Shown piece by piece: positions 1 through 10,264 of a stretch of DNA of 64,000 bases. The stretch is from UBA1563 sp037440065 (GTDB lineage Bacteria; Bacteroidota; Ignavibacteria; Ignavibacteriales; Ignavibacteriaceae): NCBI GenBank assembly GCA_037440065.1, contig JBBIUV010000016.1, forward strand, positions 744,001 through 808,000, given 5' to 3'. The position numbers and the translations under genes are program-made. Positions within the stretch are counted from its first letter, which is position 1. Each line of letters begins with the position of its first letter. Under the pieces are notes generated by a model. It had not been told where the DNA came from, made no database searches, and worked only from the letters and a program-made list of their open reading frames with translations.

Positions 1-1
1 A

Positions 2-3000
2 ACTTATATTGCTACAATAAATAAAACTTCAACGAGCGATTTTACAATATTCATGAGACCTTTTCCCGCAAAACTTTCCGGAAGAGTTGTGGATGAAAAA
101 GGAATTCTTCTAAACAGTGCATTTGTAAGGTTGCGAAACCTTCTTAATGGTGATGTACAAACGGTAACCACTTTGGTTGACGGATCATTCAATGTTTCAT
201 TACCAAAGGGGACGTATTCATTACAAGCCAGTAAGGCTGGTTATCTTGCCTCATCTCCTACATCAATCACTTTGGATGTTGATCAAATGATATTACCTTC
301 TTCAATTGTGATTAAAACTGATAACGCCTCAATCACCGGTAAGATAGTAAACGATGAATCAAGTCCAGTTCAGTTGGTAAATATTTCAGCTAAACAAGGG
401 GCCGTAACTCAGCAAACATCTTCAAATGATGCTGGCAATTATTCATTAAATTTATCTTCCGGAGACTGGACAATCGAAATTAAAAAAGACGGATTTATTA
501 GTCCGTCACCAAAAATTTATAAGCTGAACACCGGAGATAATTTACAAAATCAGAATTTTACACTTATCCCGCGCGCCAATCAAGTGGTGGGGAATGTTTA
601 TAAAGTAACCAAAACTGCAACTGGTGAAACCGGAACTTCCCCTTTTGCAAATGTGGTAGTTACTGCAACTCCTACAAGTGGTCCAACAATAACGTCAATA
701 ACAAATTCTGCTGGACAATATACTTTCAGTTTAAAAACAGGTTCATGGATTATCACAACAGCAAGTAATGGTTATACTTCGACTAATAATGTTCAACTTA
801 ATTTAGGTGTGTCTGAAACAATCTCCGGAATAAATTTAAATCTTACTCCTAATCCTTCGACCATTTCAGGTACAGCATCTGACTTAAGCGGTAATGGGTT
901 AGCAAATGTGTCAATTTTAAGTTCGAGTGGAAACTCAACAGTTTCTCTTTCAAATGGAACGTATCAGTTAAGTGTTCCCGCTTCAACAATAACAATTTCT
1001 GCTCAAAAGTCGGGATATTCAAGTGCCAATTCAGTAACATTGGCTGTTTCTCCAGGGCAAAATTTATCAGGTATCGATTTTCAATTGGCTGAGAATGCAG
1101 GTATGATTTCCGGGAAAGTTACTTCTCTTCAAGAGCCGATTCCAAATGCTGTGGTTAATGCTGTCATGGGAAATCAGACCTTAAATGTTACTACCGATGA
1201 ATTTGGTAAATATGTTTTTAACATTCAACCTGGAACATGGAATATTTCTGTTTCAAAAAATGGATTTCTAAATTCAAGTACTAAAAATATTTCAGTCGGT
1301 TCGGGGCAGCAAAGTATTAACAATGATTTTAGTCTTACTAAAAATGAAGCAAGAATTGAAGGTTTAGTAAGAAACAGTACCGCCCCTCTTCAAGATGCAC
1401 AAATTATTATTTCAGAAGTTAATGATCCGACAAAAAAAATAAATACTGTTTCAAACAACACCGGTTCGTATTCCGCTTCAGTTGAAGCCGGAAAAGCCTA
1501 TAAAATAAGTGTAAAACTCGTTGGGTACGGTTCTAAAGATCAGCAAACGGAAGTATTAAACGCCTCTATTACATCAATAAATAATTTTACTCTCTCCCCT
1601 AATCCTTCCTCAATAAGCGGAAACATAATGAGTAATTTACAAACTCCGCTTGCTGATGCTGAAATAATTATTTATAACACAAGTACAAATGCTGCTATTG
1701 ATACAATCGTTTCTGAGAATAATGGAAATTATTATATCGGTTTACCTCCGGGGAATGATAAAATTATAGCGCGACTTAATGGGTTTTTAAGTGATAGTTT
1801 AAATGTAGCGCTATCTCTGGGACAAAATCTTACAAACGTCAATTTTACATTAAATGAAAATTATGCTCTAATTAGAGGAATAGTCAAAGATAATTCAAAC
1901 AATTTACTTGCAGACGTAGCTGTAAGTCTAACCGGGACAAACAGTGGTGCAACAGTTTTATCTAATCAAGATGGAAGTTATATTCTTCCAAGATTAATTG
2001 GTGGGAGTTACAATCTTAAATTTTCAAAAAGGGGATTCGGGGAGTCTCTGCTAACAGCTTTCTCAATTTTAGACGGACAAACTAAAAATATCAATATTAC
2101 GCTATCACCTCTCGCCGGGAAAATCAATGGAAGTGTTAAAAATACTTCGGGACAAGCAATTGCTCAAGCCACAATATATGCTGTTAATAACAATAGTCAA
2201 TCGTTTGTTGCCACTACACAATCTGACGGAACCTTTGAGTTCCCCGCTGTAGCTTTTGGACAATACACGATTAAGGCCGATAAGATACAGTACACTAGTC
2301 CAACTTCTAAGGAAATAACTATCACTTCTCTTTCTCCAACCGGTACCATAAATTTTACTGATTTGATTCTTAATAATGGGAATCTTTCAGGAAAAGTTAT
2401 CGATGATATGAATGGTTTACCTATCTCGAATGTTACTTTGAGTCTTGAAGGGAGCCTGGGAAGTGGGAGTGCGTTGACAAATAGTTCAGGAGAATATTCA
2501 CTCAGTGGACTTGCCCCTGGGGATTATCTTTTAAAAACGACTAAACCTGGATATACTTTAAAAGATACAACTATAAATATTACCGGAACAACAAGTCATA
2601 ATCTTTTTATGCAAAAAAATAAAAGCAAGATCGTAGGAACTGTTAAAAATCAGAAAGGTGAAGTTCTATCTTTTCTAGCTCCGGTAGTGGCAATTTCGAA
2701 TAACGGAAATGTTTATTCCACCATCACAAATTCTACGGGTATGTTTACTTTCAATGAAGTAGAAAGTAACGCAAGTTTCACAATCTATACTGATATTTTC
2801 AAGCAAGGAATTATTAATGATTCAGTATCAGTAACAGTTCCATTAAATGCAACTCAAGTTGATGCAGGTATTTTAAATGTTATAAAAAACTACTCTGTAA
2901 TAAGAGGTAATAGCGGAGTTGGAAGTTCTAATATACAAATAAGTAATGCTCTTAAATCCTACTCTGTACTTGCTTCAAGCGACGGCAGTTTTGAATTTGG

Positions 3001-5815
3001 TTATTTGCCGGAAGCCTCCTACACAGTTAAAGCAGAAAGAGTTGGATATACGTTTTCCCCCTCAACTCAAAATGTTGCTTTAGGTTTTAAAGATACAGTG
3101 CAAATTACTTTTACTGCTTCAGCCAATGTTGGAAATATTAAAGTTGTTGCGAAAGATCCATCTTCCGCACTTCTTGAACAGGTAACTCTTTCTTTAGTAA
3201 GTAGTGATACTACAGTGATTGAAACCGGAGTAACCGCATCAACAGGAGAGTTCACTTTTACCGGATTACCCGCTGGTAAAACTTATTCAATTAGGGCTAG
3301 TAAAACTGATTTCACCTCTACCCAGGAAGAAATCTCTGAGGCTTTAACGCTTAACGAAAATGCAGTTATAAATTTCACATTAACAAAAAATACTTCAAAA
3401 GTTACCGGGAAAACATTACAGTTAATCTCTGCGGTTACTTCTGCAATCAGTTCTGTGAATGTTAAATTAATTTACCCGGCAACAGGACAATCGTTTTCAA
3501 CTACTTCAGATGGAAGTGGGAATTACACATTTAATAATGTTTCTGCGGGCGCAGCAAAGGTAATGGCAATTAAAGCCGGTTTTATTTCTGATACGCTCTC
3601 CTTTACCTTACAAGCCGGACAAACGAAATCGACTCAGGACATAAAACTAACCCCATCAACAACAACCTTGAACGGAAAAGTTCTTTTTGCCGGAACCGGA
3701 TTGTCAAATGTTTCAGTTAAAGCTACATCGAATAATATTTTTGAAGTTGTGACAGATCAAAATGGAAATTTCTCATTTAAGAATTTGCCGATTAAAATTG
3801 GTGCGACCGATACAACTTTTTACGAAATTAAATTAGTTGAATCCGGTTTGCCGACTTTAAGTAAAATTGCATTAATCCCTTCAAATCAATTAGGTAAGAC
3901 GGTAACTCTTCCCTCCTTCGTTATTCCAAGTGGAAAGATTTCATTACGAGCAACGGATGGTGTGAGCCCCCTTTCAGGCGTCCAGATAGATTTCACTAAA
4001 CCTGACGGACAAACAATCAGCACAATTACAACTGTGTCTGGTTTGTATGAAAGCGAAAATAAATTATCAAAAGGGACTTATCGTATTAGTGTATCAAAAG
4101 AAAATTACCTAGCACAAGATGAAAAATCACTTCGTATTGAGCTAACAACGGATACAACGAAATTATCTAAAGATGTTGCATTACCGTTTACTCATATTCC
4201 TTTATCTTCAATTCTTTCTGATAAAGAATCATTGATTAAGGTTAAATTCAAAAAAACAAATACAAATATCGTTGGAAAGTTGTATTACAAATTGGCATCA
4301 TCAGATGTTTTTACAACATTAAATTTAACTAAAACCGATAGTTCGTATGAAAAGAAAATTCCCGCGCTTTACACGCTGGAAGAAATTCAATATTATGTTG
4401 AACTTACAGATACGACACAAAAAACAACTTATGCTTCGGAGAGAGTTTCAATCAAACCTTCTGCAAGTGGAATACTTTCTTCTGTCGCTCTTTCCCCAAG
4501 CCTCGATAATTCGGTGTTAAGAAAAGGTGATAGCTTTAAACTTGGTCTGGTTATCCGTGACGGATTGAACCAGTCTTTAGCTGTTAATTTTACCGGAGTT
4601 AATCACACAGGAACGATTAAATGGGAAGTTGAAGACCCTGCATCGTTAGAAATATCATACCCGAATTCCTCTGACAGTTTAAATATTTTATTAAAAACGC
4701 TAAAAGAAGGAACCGCAGTTTTTAAAGTTTCTGTCCATTTAGGTTCAATGGTTTTGGATCAACAGTTCTCCGTAACAGTTACTGAAGGCGTTTTGAAAGA
4801 TATAAATGTTTCGACTCAGGTTGAACGATTGAGCAACCGATCAACCGGTTTGCAATTCAGTTTAACAAGTACGGATACTTCATCAAAACAAGTTCTGTTA
4901 GGAAATAATTTGGAATGGACATTGGACCCGCCGGAAGCCGGAACTATTACAAGCACTGGATTTTATCAACCGGCAGATACAAATTATATCGGTTTTGTTA
5001 AAATTTCGGCAACCGATAAAGTTTCCGGTTTAGTAGGATCAACTGAACTTTCTGTTTATGCACTGGTCAACCCAAACCAGAATTACGTTCTGACAGATAG
5101 AAAGGGAATGGTCTATTCATTAAAATCTGGTGCAGTTAACTTCCCCATCGAACTCTTCTTAGCAAAACCACAATTCGGACCTGCGAAAAAATATTTTACT
5201 CCGCAAAATTCGAATGAAACGTATATGGTCTCAGATAAGCTTTACAATTTCAGATACATTTCAAGTATTGGTCTGCCTGGTGATACCTTACAAGTCGCCT
5301 CCTCCCTCGAGTTACCGCTCGATAAATCTCTCCAATTTACAGAGGGAAGTAAAACCATTGGTTTGTATGATCGTGGAGCTAAATATTGGAATCTTTACAA
5401 TGCTACACTTGAAAACAATTCCGTTTTGTCCAACTCGGTTTATCGCTTCGGTGAATTTGCAGTGCTAACAGCAAATGAACCACTCGGTTTAAAACACGTG
5501 AGCATTTTACCAAATCCATTTTCTCCTGAAGTAGCTCCGCTTAAGATTGGATATTTCTTAACTACAAATATTCCGCCTGCACTTGTTTCGATTAAAATTT
5601 ACAACCTACGAGGCGAATTAGTTAGAACTTTGTTAGACAGTGACATTCAATTCCCGGGTAAATATGGAAGTAGAACAAGTCTTAAGGAAATTTCATGGGA
5701 TGGAAAAGCAGATGACGGCAGTACCGCGCGGAATGGAAGGTACATAATTAGAATTATTGCAAAAGATAACTCCGGGGAGAAATCTGAGTTGATCCCGGTT
5801 GTGTTAGTTAAATAA
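2..5815 (+). CDS. Giant cell-surface repeat protein of carboxypeptidase-regulatory-like domains, 5' end outside the window
   Basis: The reading frame is open from base 2, so the ATG at 53 is probably internal and the true start lies upstream; about 1937 codons are visible. Roughly 16 tandem beta-sandwich repeats of about 80-95 residues fill the first 1350 residues. Each opens with a motif such as ISGKVT, INGSVK or LSGKVI and carries a D.G.Y/F.....PG.Y core, typical of carboxypeptidase regulatory-like (CarboxypepD_reg/CNA-B-like) domains. Ig-like sequence follows, and the last 110 residues (from about LPNPFSPE) form a FlgD-like/T9SS-type C-terminal module with IYNLRGELVRTL and a GRYIIRI strand. 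Such proteins are secreted or surface-anchored scaffolds; no enzyme motif was seen. A PorV/PorQ-like gene follows after 44 bases, which fits export. The exact role is unknown. Confidence 0.85.
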   Translation, partial: TYIATINKTSTSDFTIFMRPFPAKLSGRVVDEKGILLNSAFVRLRNLLNGDVQTVTTLVDGSFNVSLPKGTYSLQASKAGYLASSPTSITLDVDQMILPSSIVIKTDNASITGKIVNDESSPVQLVNISAKQGAVTQQTSSNDAGNYSLNLSSGDWTIEIKKDGFISPSPKIYKLNTGDNLQNQNFTLIPRANQVVGNVYKVTKTATGETGTSPFANVVVTATPTSGPTITSITNSAGQYTFSLKTGSWIITTASNGYTSTNNVQLNLGVSETISGINLNLTPNPSTISGTASDLSGNGLANVSILSSSGNSTVSLSNGTYQLSVPASTITISAQKSGYSSANSVTLAVSPGQNLSGIDFQLAENAGMISGKVTSLQEPIPNAVVNAVMGNQTLNVTTDEFGKYVFNIQPGTWNISVSKNGFLNSSTKNISVGSGQQSINNDFSLTKNEARIEGLVRNSTAPLQDAQIIISEVNDPTKKINTVSNNTGSYSASVEAGKAYKISVKLVGYGSKDQQTEVLNASITSINNFTLSPNPSSISGNIMSNLQTPLADAEIIIYNTSTNAAIDTIVSENNGNYYIGLPPGNDKIIARLNGFLSDSLNVALSLGQNLTNVNFTLNENYALIRGIVKDNSNNLLADVAVSLTGTNSGATVLSNQDGSYILPRLIGGSYNLKFSKRGFGESLLTAFSILDGQTKNINITLSPLAGKINGSVKNTSGQAIAQATIYAVNNNSQSFVATTQSDGTFEFPAVAFGQYTIKADKIQYTSPTSKEITITSLSPTGTINFTDLILNNGNLSGKVIDDMNGLPISNVTLSLEGSLGSGSALTNSSGEYSLSGLAPGDYLLKTTKPGYTLKDTTINITGTTSHNLFMQKNKSKIVGTVKNQKGEVLSFLAPVVAISNNGNVYSTITNSTGMFTFNEVESNASFTIYTDIFKQGIINDSVSVTVPLNATQVDAGILNVIKNYSVIRGNSGVGSSNIQISNALKSYSVLASSDGSFEFGYLPEASYTVKAERVGYTFSPSTQNVALGFKDTVQITFTASANVGNIKVVAKDPSSALLEQVTLSLVSSDTTVIETGVTASTGEFTFTGLPAGKTYSIRASKTDFTSTQEEISEALTLNENAVINFTLTKNTSKVTGKTLQLISAVTSAISSVNVKLIYPATGQSFSTTSDGSGNYTFNNVSAGAAKVMAIKAGFISDTLSFTLQAGQTKSTQDIKLTPSTTTLNGKVLFAGTGLSNVSVKATSNNIFEVVTDQNGNFSFKNLPIKIGATDTTFYEIKLVESGLPTLSKIALIPSNQLGKTVTLPSFVIPSGKISLRATDGVSPLSGVQIDFTKPDGQTISTITTVSGLYESENKLSKGTYRISVSKENYLAQDEKSLRIELTTDTTKLSKDVALPFTHIPLSSILSDKESLIKVKFKKTNTNIVGKLYYKLASSDVFTTLNLTKTDSSYEKKIPALYTLEEIQYYVELTDTTQKTTYASERVSIKPSASGILSSVALSPSLDNSVLRKGDSFKLGLVIRDGLNQSLAVNFTGVNHTGTIKWEVEDPASLEISYPNSSDSLNILLKTLKEGTAVFKVSVHLGSMVLDQQFSVTVTEGVLKDINVSTQVERLSNRSTGLQFSLTSTDTSSKQVLLGNNLEWTLDPPEAGTITSTGFYQPADTNYIGFVKISATDKVSGLVGSTELSVYALVNPNQNYVLTDRKGMVYSLKSGAVNFPIELFLAKPQFGPAKKYFTPQNSNETYMVSDKLYNFRYISSIGLPGDTLQVASSLELPLDKSLQFTEGSKTIGLYDRGAKYWNLYNATLENNSVLSNSVYRFGEFAVLTANEPLGLKHVSILPNPFSPEVAPLKIGYFLTTNIPPALVSIKIYNLRGELVRTLLDSDIQFPGKYGSRTSLKEISWDGKADDGSTARNGRYIIRIIAKDNSGEKSELIPVVLVK

Positions 5816-5859
5816 ATTAGCAATTAACTTAAGTTTATGAAATCACTGAGGATAAAAAA

Positions 5860-6837
5860 ATGAAAAATAAGATTATCTATATTTTCCTCATTCTTATGTT
5901 TCTGCAGACACCTGCGCAGGAACTTTCCAACTTTGCCGGAGCTTTTGTAGATATTGGTTTCGGTGCAAGACCCGCTGCTCTTGGCAATGCGTTTGTAGGG
6001 CTGTCAAATGATGTTAATACTGTTGTTTGGAATCCAGCCGGTATTTCTACAATCAATAAAATGCAAACAGCTTTTACTTACACTAAACTACTTGGACTTG
6101 TGGACTATAACTATCTTGCCTATTCCATGCCGTTAAAAGATGGACAAGGTGCCGGTGCAGCGTTAATTGTTTCAGGTGATGCTGCACTCCGTGAATATAC
6201 ATTGAATCTTGGTTATTCACGGAAGTTTTGGCTTGATAGTTTATTCATCGGATTTGGAGTTAAACTTCGCTACGCTTCATTCGGAAATAATTCCCTTAAC
6301 AGCAACGATTATGTATTATTTGAACCTGATGAAATTTCGGATGGGATTTTAAATCAAGTAAAAGGATCGGCGTTCGGCTTCGGAATTGATTTTGGTGTAC
6401 TCTATCTTCTCAACGAAAAAATTAATATCGGATTAATGTTCAGAGATATTTACTCTCCCCTCTTCTGGAATTCAAAAGTTGATAACCCCGATAAAAAAGC
6501 CAAAGGTAAATATTCAGAATTAATTCCATTTGAACCAACAATTGGAACTGCATTTAGAGTTACCGAACAAATTACTGTCGTAACTGATTATACCTCGGTT
6601 GTGAGGAAAGATGTAAGTGATAAACTTAGAGCAGGGATGGAAATATCGTTACTAAAAATTCTTTCATTGCGAGGCGGTGTTCAGTATTTTCTGAACAATG
6701 AGAAGGATGAGAAATATAGTTTCGGAATGGGAATAAATTTCGGTGCTGGAAAAGAAAGAAGAATTCGTCTCGACTACACATTTATGATGGAAGAGTTAGC
6801 CAACTCACAACGCATTTCAATTGGATTGGAGTTCTAA
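5860..6837 (+). CDS. PorV/PorQ-family outer-membrane protein
   Basis: This 325-residue protein has a signal peptide (about residues 1-20). Right after it comes the family hallmark at about 27-60: GFGARPAALGNAFVG, then WNPAGI. This is the N-terminal pattern of PorV/PorQ-type and FadL-related barrels. The rest alternates in a beta-barrel manner and ends in a C-terminal phenylalanine (ISIGLEF), as outer-membrane proteins do. In the family, PorV acts as the T9SS shuttle or attachment protein and PorQ is a paralogue; which one this matches cannot be decided here. A good Shine-Dalgarno (GAGGA) sits 9 bases before the ATG. It lies between the giant repeat protein and another membrane protein and probably shares their transcript. 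Confidence 0.8.
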   Translation: MKNKIIYIFLILMFLQTPAQELSNFAGAFVDIGFGARPAALGNAFVGLSNDVNTVVWNPAGISTINKMQTAFTYTKLLGLVDYNYLAYSMPLKDGQGAGAALIVSGDAALREYTLNLGYSRKFWLDSLFIGFGVKLRYASFGNNSLNSNDYVLFEPDEISDGILNQVKGSAFGFGIDFGVLYLLNEKINIGLMFRDIYSPLFWNSKVDNPDKKAKGKYSELIPFEPTIGTAFRVTEQITVVTDYTSVVRKDVSDKLRAGMEISLLKILSLRGGVQYFLNNEKDEKYSFGMGINFGAGKERRIRLDYTFMMEELANSQRISIGLEF

Positions 6838-6838
6838 T

Positions 6839-8497
6839 ATGAAAAAGATATTTCTACAAACAATCGTTATTGTATTTTTCTTCAACATAATAGCAACTGG
6901 ACAATCTAGCGACACACCAAACATGCTTTACTGGATTGGTGGCAAATTAAATTTAAAAGTAAATAGCGGCGTTAATAGTTCTGTCGGCATTGGAAGTGGA
7001 AGCGGAGTTTTCGGGGGAATGATCTCTCCAAATTTAAATTACGGATCAACCTCACTTTTTTCTAATCCGGCCGAATTGGCTTATCTGAAAAAAGCGAACA
7101 TTTTCTTTGAGTCAAAACTTGGAGCTGGAATTTCGAATTTGTTAACTCCATCCGATATGAAGAAACAAACTACGGATATGCTCAAGGACACTTCAACGTT
7201 TATTTTCAAAACCGGAAGTTATCGGAAAGATATGGAAGTCGGAGAACAGGAAGTAGGGCAAGTTGGTGGATTGGCTGCTCTCACAGGTGCTATTCCCTTT
7301 GAAGATTATTTTGTCCTCGGCGGAGGATTTTCTACTCCGGTTGATTTTTCTTCCGATCTCCTCATCAACGGAATTTCAACTGATCTCGCTTCATCTAAAA
7401 TTGTGGCTGAGAATGAAACGAAGATTGACATCATACTTAAACCAACAATACTTGCAATAACTAAATTAAAAGTGAATCGTGTTTCTTACGGACTTGCAAA
7501 GGAAGTAATGAATAATGAGCAAGGTCAAGTTGCTATCGGTTTTACAGTTAACCGGTACGATATTAGGAATTTTATCAATCTCGATCTTGATTTTCAAGGA
7601 ATGGTTGTACTTAATAATCTAAACGAATATTATTTCAACGATGTAAATGATCCAAGTATTGACCCGGCAAAAAATGAATCAAACAATTTGTTCTTTAGAG
7701 CAAAAGGAAATTATAAAGATACTCGTGTCGGCTTCACACTTGGCGCAAATTACAATCCTGCAAACAAAAATAACTGGCTCTCAAGATTTAATTTCTCATT
7801 GGTCTATAATTACAATCCTGACTTTGTTTTAGCTGATAACTCCGCTATAATGGAAAGTTACCAACCTCGTTTTATGGTTGGAAGATTTAGCGGGAAAGGT
7901 GATGACAAATTTGATGTCTCGATTGATTCAATGGATCTTGCAAAACCGAATTTAACAAAACCAACTAAAAATTATTTTGCAAGTGAAGTACTAATTAAAA
8001 TGCCTTCTTCTTTAACTATAGGTGTTGATGCTAAATTCGGTAAACACAATGCTTCTTTGAATGTAATAAAATATTTTAATGAGATGTCTTATCAATTTGA
8101 TAGATATAAAATCGGGAAAGAATTGAATTTAGGAATTCGTGCCGGTGCCGATTTTGTTTTTCCGGAGGAATTTAAAGGATGGGCCTGGGCTTTGCTTCCT
8201 ATTCGTTTTCTTTACCTTGATCTTGACGGATTTATTATGCAGTTGTTTAGAAAATCAACCTTGTATGAAAATCCTCATTATAGATTTTACGGTGGTATGA
8301 GTTTCGGCAATTCTATTATTGATGGTTTTGCTGATAAGGATACAAGAAAATCGCTAAAAGATATGATGGACTTACCAATTCCGGCGGAGTTTGGATTAAC
8401 TCGCCAATACACGATCATGAAGAATATCAACATCGGTGTAATGGTATTTGGTTTTCCCGATATGTTCTTTAGATTTTCGTTAGGGTATAATATTTAA
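6839..8497 (+). CDS. Outer-membrane beta-barrel protein of unknown function
   Basis: The protein has 552 residues. The ATG at 6839 is chosen over an in-frame TTG at 6821 because it directly starts a signal peptide (MKKIFLQTIVIVFFF, cleavage near ATGQ/SS) and is preceded by TTGGAG; the TTG would overlap the previous gene. After the signal there is a glycine/serine-rich stretch and an SNPAELAYL segment reminiscent of the SNPA motif in PorV/FadL-like barrels. Many amphipathic strands with aromatic ends follow, and the C terminus is GYNI. I infer an outer-membrane barrel working with the two upstream surface genes. No specific family is recognised with certainty. Confidence 0.7.
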   Translation: MKKIFLQTIVIVFFFNIIATGQSSDTPNMLYWIGGKLNLKVNSGVNSSVGIGSGSGVFGGMISPNLNYGSTSLFSNPAELAYLKKANIFFESKLGAGISNLLTPSDMKKQTTDMLKDTSTFIFKTGSYRKDMEVGEQEVGQVGGLAALTGAIPFEDYFVLGGGFSTPVDFSSDLLINGISTDLASSKIVAENETKIDIILKPTILAITKLKVNRVSYGLAKEVMNNEQGQVAIGFTVNRYDIRNFINLDLDFQGMVVLNNLNEYYFNDVNDPSIDPAKNESNNLFFRAKGNYKDTRVGFTLGANYNPANKNNWLSRFNFSLVYNYNPDFVLADNSAIMESYQPRFMVGRFSGKGDDKFDVSIDSMDLAKPNLTKPTKNYFASEVLIKMPSSLTIGVDAKFGKHNASLNVIKYFNEMSYQFDRYKIGKELNLGIRAGADFVFPEEFKGWAWALLPIRFLYLDLDGFIMQLFRKSTLYENPHYRFYGGMSFGNSIIDGFADKDTRKSLKDMMDLPIPAEFGLTRQYTIMKNINIGVMVFGFPDMFFRFSLGYNI

Positions 8498-8502
8498 TTT
8501 TT

Positions 8503-8546
8503 GATGTGCGTCTTTGCTGAATTAAAAATCAGTTAAGACACACATC
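8503..8546. terminator. Hairpin between convergent genes
   Basis: A long inverted repeat fills the gap between the plus-strand barrel gene and the minus-strand oxidoreductase. GATGTG (C) GTCTT at 8503-8514 pairs with AAGAC (A) CACATC at 8535-8546 with one mismatch. An inner CTGA/TCAG stem sits at 8517-8520 and 8529-8532. There is no strong U tract on either side, so intrinsic termination is plausible but not proven. It could instead block read-through or protect 3' ends in both directions. Confidence 0.5.
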
Positions 8547-8555
8547 TCCCCTTTC

Positions 8556-9647
8556 CTAAATTTTTTCATCCTTTACTGAAAAATTTACAGGATATTTTTT
8601 TAGTCTTTCCATAAAATCAATCGATGGCACAACTTGCGGAGCTACAAAAGCACCGTGTTGGAGAATTTTCTTTTCAACGATTTGCTGGCAAACTAAAGCA
8701 GGTGCAAGCGCAGTGGCATAATTCTCTTCGCAATATATTTCAGTTACGCGCTTAAGTTTCTCTCCATTCTTTTTCCCGGTAACGGATATGGCTAAGAGCG
8801 TATCTCCGGTGGAATTTTTTGTTTGCCCAAGTTTCATTAGAAAATTTAAAAGTAGTTTCGCCCGTTTCTCATTTTTCGCAAATCCATACTTCAATCCGAG
8901 AACTAAAGCTAATCCTTGACTTGTACTCTGTGAACCCGACCAGAATGAAAGTTCTTTTAGTCCGGTTAGTTCCGGAATGACAAGAATATCACGCGTTAAT
9001 GAAACACCTAAATAAACTTTCTGTTCAAATGGTTTCCCAACATATTCTTTAGTGCTGATAACTTTTGGAGAAACCCAATGTGTCTTGTCCCAGACCAATG
9101 GCTTTACATCAAACATATATTTTAACTCTTGCAAAGATGAAACCGAGATGCCTTTAAATCCTGCACCAAGAACAAACACAATTCTTCCCGAATACATTTC
9201 ATCAAAATCATGTTTTGCGCTCATTAAGGTTATACCGGGGAAACCCGGATTGGCCCCTAAGGCAGTAATTAACGTCGCATGATTTTGCTTAGCTAAATCA
9301 TTCAGTGTTAGAACTCTTTCAGCATATTCATAACTGCCGGCTACATCGAGATAGTTGATTCCATTCTTCGCACATAACTCGGCCAAAAGTAAAGGAGCAT
9401 TTGTAAAAGGTCCACTGAAACAATTGATAACTACTTTTATGTTTGCAAAAGCATTGAGAATTGAATCTTCTTTATTAATATCAACAACTCGCCACTCAGC
9501 ATTTAATTTACCGGCTAATTCCTTTGCTTTGGCTTCGCTTCTTCCTGCAATGACCGGAATGATGAATTCACTTTTAGATAAAATTTCCGATACAACTGTT
9601 CCAACAGTTCCATACCCGCCAACGATGAGCACTCTTTCCTTTTCCAT
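8556..9647 (-). CDS. Saccharopine dehydrogenase-like NAD(P)-binding oxidoreductase
   Basis: The protein has 363 residues and starts at an ATG preceded by AAAGAGGT. Residues 5-22 form a Rossmann fold with the nucleotide loop GGYGTVG, followed by a GRSEAKAKEL segment typical of saccharopine dehydrogenase-like (Sacchrp_dh_NADP) proteins. ALGANPGFPG near residue 135 is also family-like. The C-terminal half matches no saccharopine or homospermidine enzyme closely enough to name a substrate. It is last in a small minus-strand group with a membrane protein and a hotdog thioesterase. It is probably an NAD(P)-dependent dehydrogenase of unknown substrate; the fold assignment is firm and the reaction is not. 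Confidence 0.75.
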   Translation of the reverse strand: MEKERVLIVGGYGTVGTVVSEILSKSEFIIPVIAGRSEAKAKELAGKLNAEWRVVDINKEDSILNAFANIKVVINCFSGPFTNAPLLLAELCAKNGINYLDVAGSYEYAERVLTLNDLAKQNHATLITALGANPGFPGITLMSAKHDFDEMYSGRIVFVLGAGFKGISVSSLQELKYMFDVKPLVWDKTHWVSPKVISTKEYVGKPFEQKVYLGVSLTRDILVIPELTGLKELSFWSGSQSTSQGLALVLGLKYGFAKNEKRAKLLLNFLMKLGQTKNSTGDTLLAISVTGKKNGEKLKRVTEIYCEENYATALAPALVCQQIVEKKILQHGAFVAPQVVPSIDFMERLKKYPVNFSVKDEKI

Positions 9648-9676
9648 TTTTACCTCTTTGATTAAAATGTACTTGT

Positions 9677-10255
9677 CTACAAACTTTTAATTACACTTAA
9701 TATATTATTTTCAATCCGCATCACCGTCTTTTCAACCGTCATACAATTATTGAGGACGAAAATCAGCATTACAAAAAACGGTAATAAATAAATCAATTGC
9801 ACCGGATTGTTTAAAATTCTTTGTCCACCACCCCCGATCATCAAGAATACCAATCCCATTAAGGTAATTCCTTCTAATTGAGCTAGCCGAATTATTAACA
9901 AAGTTCTGTCGAGACCGATCAATTTTATTGCTCCATTATCAATATTTGGTTCACTAGGTATCCCTTCAAATGAAAGCCGTTTCATCAAATTTTCTTTACG
10001 GAGAAATATTTTAGGGATAAGCATAAACATCGTATAGATAAAAAAAGCCATAACAAGAAATACGGCTGGAAATATATCAGGTGTTCCGTTTGTGCTTTCA
10101 ACAGTATCCGATTTACCAGGAAGATTTAACACAATTATCAAAAAGAAAAAAGAACCTCCTAGCAAAGCAAGACTGATAATTCTATTTACTCTCATTTGTC
10201 CATCGTTTAACTTCTCTTCTATATCACGACCGGTAATATTTTTAAATGCATCCAT
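9677..10255 (-). CDS. Four-helix integral membrane protein, unknown function
   Basis: The protein has 192 residues with an AAGAGG ribosome-binding site before the ATG. Predicted membrane segments by eye are about 26-45, 61-81, 119-141 and 151-170, with a soluble loop between the second and third. No catalytic or transport motif is visible. It sits 9 bases downstream of the hotdog thioesterase gene and 29 bases before the oxidoreductase, so the three are probably co-transcribed. I do not recognise the family. Confidence 0.65.
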   Translation of the reverse strand: MDAFKNITGRDIEEKLNDGQMRVNRIISLALLGGSFFFLIIVLNLPGKSDTVESTNGTPDIFPAVFLVMAFFIYTMFMLIPKIFLRKENLMKRLSFEGIPSEPNIDNGAIKLIGLDRTLLIIRLAQLEGITLMGLVFLMIGGGGQRILNNPVQLIYLLPFFVMLIFVLNNCMTVEKTVMRIENNILSVIKSL

Positions 10256-10264
10256 AGTAACCTC

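Noticed and set aside
6821..6838. Upstream TTG start for the barrel gene at 6839
   Set aside because: It would overlap the previous gene and place polar residues before the signal peptide, while the ATG at 6839 has a good ribosome-binding site.
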